IMG/VR virus record: IMGVR_UViG_3300045820_000006
Span: 1-25,970 of that record
Length of the DNA: 25,970 bases
Strand: one strand, 5' to 3'
From: a virus
Of this stretch, positions 24,661 to 25,970 are shown one piece after another; the first letter of the stretch is position 1; each line of letters opens with the position of its first letter. Both the position numbers and the translations under genes were made by a program. The notes beneath the pieces are model-generated. The model did not search any database. It was given only the letters and a program-made list of their open reading frames with translations, and was not told the DNA's origin.

Positions 24661-24851
24661 TAGGATTCTTCTCCTTCGCGGTTTCGAGACTCCAGAAGCC
24701 CTGTGTAGTTGGAGAAATGCGCCGAAAGTGCGCGGCGAAGAGGACTAGGATCGTAAGAATGTACGAAAGTCGCCTTCAGTTTCTCGAAGGTCACATCTCC
24801 TCCGTCGATATTCTCATACACATTTTGTGTACTTGTGCACTTCGAGTCCAT
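24660..24851 (-). CDS. First gene of the leftward operon, hypothetical, 63 residues
   Basis: The ATG at 24851 has no Shine-Dalgarno sequence, unlike nearly every other gene here, but lies exactly where a transcript from the upstream promoter-like sequence would begin. An internal GTG at 24794 follows GGAGGA by four bases and would give a 44-residue form (V/M-TFEKLKATFVHSYDPSPL...); either or both may be used. The C-terminal half (SPLRRALSAHFSNYTGLLE) is amphipathic. The protein is not recognised. Its position at the head of the late operon suggests a regulatory or packaging-linked role, by inference only. Confidence 0.55.
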   Translation of the reverse strand: MDSKCTSTQNVYENIDGGDVTFEKLKATFVHSYDPSPLRRALSAHFSNYTGLLESRNREGEES

Positions 24852-24857
24852 GTTTTA

Positions 24858-24887
24858 AGTGTACCACGTCTCCGGCGGCGGCGTCAA
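24858..24887 (-). promoter_or_regulatory. Probable sigma-70-type promoter for the leftward operon
   Basis: On the minus strand TTGACG (24,882-24,887) is followed after 18 bases by TACACT (24,858-24,863), five and four matches to consensus. Six bases then separate the -10 element from the ATG at 24,851. The predicted transcript start therefore falls on or very near the A of the start codon, so the message would have no leader. The sequence match is visible; activity is inferred. Confidence 0.45.
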
Positions 24888-24944
24888 GTGTATGCGAGCT
24901 AATTCGTGGGCGAAAAATACTCATTCTCAGGCGCATACAACTCC

Positions 24945-25037
24945 GCATGTACGCGTGGGCGCATGTACATAGCACAACTCTACTCACACCACACCCACGC
25001 ATATACGCATGTTTGTGCGCATGTTCTAGCATGTACA
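24945..25037. repeat. Cluster of GCATGT-type repeats and ATGTACAT palindromes
   Basis: Six copies of a nine-base motif occur in 93 bases: GCATGTACG (24945), GCATGTACA (24961), GCATATACG (24999), GCATGTTTG (25007), GCATGTTCT (25019) and GCATGTACA (25029). Two of them extend to the perfect palindrome ATGTACAT (24963 and 25031). TGTACA appears again at 25472 and 25583 on the other side of the region. Such clusters are typical of repressor operators or replication iterons. Confidence 0.5.
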
Positions 25038-25060
25038 TTCAATCATAGTAGAAGCTGTAG

Positions 25061-25077
25061 TTTCAGAATTTCTGAAA
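25061..25077. repeat. Inverted repeat TTTCAGA-ATT-TCTGAAA
   Basis: Seven-base perfect arms with a three-base centre. It is followed by A-rich sequence on the plus strand and preceded by a T-run on the minus strand, the wrong side for an intrinsic terminator in either direction. It is more likely a protein-binding operator. It lies just right of the GCATGT cluster. Confidence 0.35.
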
Positions 25078-25197
25078 AAATTAGTAGGAGCGTCCCCCCA
25101 CCTTCATTCACGAGGATGGAATTTTTGAGGCGGAGGAAACATAAAGCGGTGGGTGAGTAGATGAGTATGGGAGTACATGAGTACAGAGTGTGCGCTT

Positions 25198-25219
25198 GTG
25201 TTTACTAGAGAGTAAACAC
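25198..25219. repeat. Inverted repeat, nine-base arms (GTGTTTACT / AGTAAACAC)
   Basis: Perfect nine-base arms around a four-base centre. No U-run follows on either strand, so it is more likely an operator or regulatory hairpin than a terminator. It lies near the middle of the control region. Confidence 0.45.
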
Positions 25220-25232
25220 TACAGGTAGATAT

Positions 25233-25248
25233 AGTTTAATGTTAAACT
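25233..25248. repeat. Inverted repeat AGTTTAA-TG-TTAAACT
   Basis: Seven-base perfect arms with a two-base centre, 13 bases right of the previous inverted repeat. A compact dyad of this shape suits a dimeric repressor. The sequence is AT-rich, so some self-complementarity could be chance. Confidence 0.35.
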
Positions 25249-25440
25249 TGTTGAAAATAGTTGTGCGCAGAGAGTGAAACTGAGCTACACTTTAAGAGTG
25301 GAAGGAAACATAAGACACTTCCATACGGCTCAGGCCACGGTAATGATTAGGTTATATGTTGACAATTGAATGGACAAGCGCACAGAGGTGAATACGTGTA
25401 ATGCGTATGTGTGGAAACACTCTGACTCTCAGAGGTGCGC

Positions 25441-25463
25441 GCACAGTCTAAGGTAGGCTGTGC
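25441..25463 (+). promoter_or_regulatory. Strong hairpin in the upstream leader (segments 1 and 2)
   Basis: GCACAGTCT (25,441-25,449) pairs with AGGCTGTGC (25,455-25,463): nine pairs including one G-U, with a five-base loop. The right arm also belongs to the long-range stem with 25,560-25,579, so the two cannot form together. A possible 28-codon frame (25,370-25,456) ends in the loop and right arm, but it has no ribosome binding site. Confidence 0.5.
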
Positions 25464-25579
25464 TAGGCTCATGTACAATCACTGAGCATAGACGCGGTGA
25501 AGTATGCAATCCGCTGTTAACATGTTACAGCATTGTTACGACTCATAAGCTGTAGAGAGTGAGCCTAGCACAGTCTATC
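25452..25579 (+). promoter_or_regulatory. Long-range inverted repeat enclosing 88 bases (segments 2 and 3)
   Basis: Positions 25,452-25,471 pair with 25,560-25,579 over 20 positions. Eighteen are Watson-Crick pairs (14 in one unbroken run, from CTGTGC to GGCTCA and its complement), and the two exceptions are both G-U wobbles that would still pair in RNA. The loop contains TGTTA repeats, the palindrome TAACATGTTA and a smaller TACAGC/GCTGTA stem (25,526-25,531 with 25,549-25,554). It ends just before the start of the rightward gene. Confidence 0.55.
25515..25538. repeat. Three TGTTA repeats with overlapping palindromes
   Basis: TGTTA occurs at 25515, 25523 and 25534. The first two form the overlapping perfect palindromes TGTTAACA (25515-25522) and TAACATGTTA (25518-25527). 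This suits an operator read by a dimeric regulator, or short replication iterons. It lies inside the loop of the long-range repeat. Confidence 0.35.
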
Positions 25580-25585
25580 GACTGT
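25570..25585 (+). promoter_or_regulatory. Hairpin next to the ribosome binding site (segments 3 and 4)
   Basis: ACAGTC and GACTGT form a six-base stem with a four-base loop, ending four bases before the GGAG of the rightward gene. Its left arm is shared with the long-range stem, so only one of them can form. It could slow ribosome loading when present. Confidence 0.4.
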
Positions 25586-25602
25586 ACATGGAGAAAACAA
25601 AC

Positions 25603-25970
25603 ATGAGTAACGAAACCAATGTATCTGAGTTGAAGTCAGTGAAAGTGACTGACTCCAAAGCGACACTAGCGAGCGGAGTTGTTGAATTTAATCCGCTGTC
25701 AGTGTTGAATGAACGCCAGCGCATCGCCCTTGCAGCAAAGTGGGGCGCACTCAAGCAAGCTGAGCGGGATGCGTATGTAGAGTATAGCTCTGCGGGCGTT
25801 ACAGATAGCGCTACACTCTACGTTATCGCTTCAATCCTCACTGAGGCGAATAACAAAATCTTCAGTGACAGCCGTGGTGAGTATCTGGGGATAATGCAGC
25901 AATGGTATCAGAGTTTGACCAGCGCGGAAGCTTCGATCAAAAACTACGCCGAGAACGAGTTGCAAAAGCT
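25603..25970 (+). CDS. Rightward gene of unknown function, partial (runs off the right edge)
   Basis: The frame is open for 122 codons to the window end. The start at 25,603 has GGAG nine bases upstream; an in-frame ATG at 25,588 overlaps that site and is less likely. The protein is soluble and mainly helical after a polar N terminus: FNPLSVLNERQRIALAAKWG, KQAERDAYVEYSSAG, then ATLYVIASILTEANNKIFS and a C-terminal helical run. I do not recognise a family. It is transcribed away from the virion genes, so it is probably an early or middle gene, perhaps regulatory or replicative (inference). Confidence 0.65.
   Translation, partial: MSNETNVSELKSVKVTDSKATLASGVVEFNPLSVLNERQRIALAAKWGALKQAERDAYVEYSSAGVTDSATLYVIASILTEANNKIFSDSRGEYLGIMQQWYQSLTSAEASIKNYAENELQK

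Larger units (their letters stand above)
24852..25602. other. Non-coding control region between divergent transcription units
   Basis: About 750 bases without a convincing gene; short frames here are low-complexity and lack ribosome binding sites. The stretch holds a minus-strand promoter near 24,858-24,887, six GCATGT-type repeats (24,945-25,037), small inverted repeats at 25,061, 25,198, 25,233 and 25,420, a TTGACA at 25,359, a long-range inverted repeat (25,452-25,579) and repeated TGTTA elements (25,515-25,538). It separates leftward virion genes from a rightward gene, so it is the likely switch region; an origin of replication or packaging site could also lie here. Confidence 0.6.

Noticed and set aside
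24814-25038. 74-residue reading frame on the minus strand in the control region
   Set aside because: Repetitive His/Cys/Arg/Met sequence caused by the GCATGT repeats, no ribosome binding site, and it overlaps the first operon gene.
25061-25077. TTTCAGA/TCTGAAA as an intrinsic terminator
   Set aside because: The T-run lies on the wrong side for either direction and the stem is AT-rich.
24906-25160. 84-residue reading frame on the plus strand in the control region
   Set aside because: Same repeat-driven composition, no ribosome binding site; it would also read through the operator-like repeats.
25359-25364. TTGACA as -35 element of a rightward promoter
   Set aside because: No acceptable -10 hexamer occurs 16-19 bases downstream, so a sigma-70 promoter cannot be called here.
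25370-25456. 28-codon plus-strand frame as a real leader peptide gene
   Set aside because: It lacks a ribosome binding site and recognisable regulatory codons; kept only as a possibility within the attenuator finding.
1-25970. tRNA genes, CRISPR arrays, insertion sequences, integrase
   Set aside because: None seen on reading both strands; repeats present are short operator- or hairpin-like elements.

Overview
The window is a block of a tailed double-stranded DNA phage (or prophage) genome, seen from its virion-building side. Thirty complete genes run leftward on the minus strand from about 24,851 towards position 1. A further leftward gene is cut by the left edge, and one small leftward gene looks broken. 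A single rightward gene begins at 25,603 and is cut by the right edge. Between the two directions lies a non-coding stretch of about 750 bases, full of inverted repeats, which is the best candidate for a control region. I recognise large and small terminase, portal, a likely scaffold, major capsid protein and a nozzle-like tail protein. There is no tail sheath, tape measure or baseplate set. Instead there is a chain of very large alpha-helical proteins of the internal-virion/ejection type, so a podovirus-like short-tailed particle is the most economical reading (inference). No integrase, repressor, tRNA, CRISPR array or insertion sequence is visible.

The host cannot be named from the sequence. 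Most genes carry strong AAGGAG-type ribosome binding sites and ATG starts, so the host is a bacterium using Shine-Dalgarno initiation. The tail-fibre-like protein at the left edge has a Sec signal peptide and a beta-rich N-terminal region of a style I associate with soil bacteria such as Acidobacteriota. This is a weak impression, not evidence.

Layout in transcription order (right to left): a probable promoter directly at the first ATG (24,851); three small unknown genes; small terminase; two tiny genes, one apparently broken; a small membrane protein and a conserved small protein; large terminase; three small membrane-type proteins (lysis or membrane candidates); portal; a small helical gene overprinted on the portal tail; scaffold; an unknown; a probable decoration protein; major capsid protein; two stem-loops; a zinc-ribbon protein; two small virion proteins; a 947-residue nozzle-like protein with inserted beta modules; a small unknown; a possible adaptor; three to four internal virion proteins; two small unknowns; a PurD-like ATP-grasp enzyme; and the secreted/tail-fibre-like protein. 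Genes are joined by TAATG or ATGA overlaps or by Shine-Dalgarno sites lying on the previous stop, so the whole block probably behaves as one late operon with translational coupling.

The points most worth a second look are: (1) the ATP-grasp enzyme, which resembles phosphoribosylamine-glycine ligase but lacks the usual metal-binding Asn; (2) an RNA-like architecture upstream of the rightward gene, in which four segments can pair 1:2, 2:3 or 3:4, including a 20-position stem whose only two deviations are G-U wobbles; (3) a predicted leaderless transcript start for the late operon; (4) the fibre gene with a signal peptide and a sharp GC step; and (5) two long gene overlaps that fall in low-complexity protein tails.
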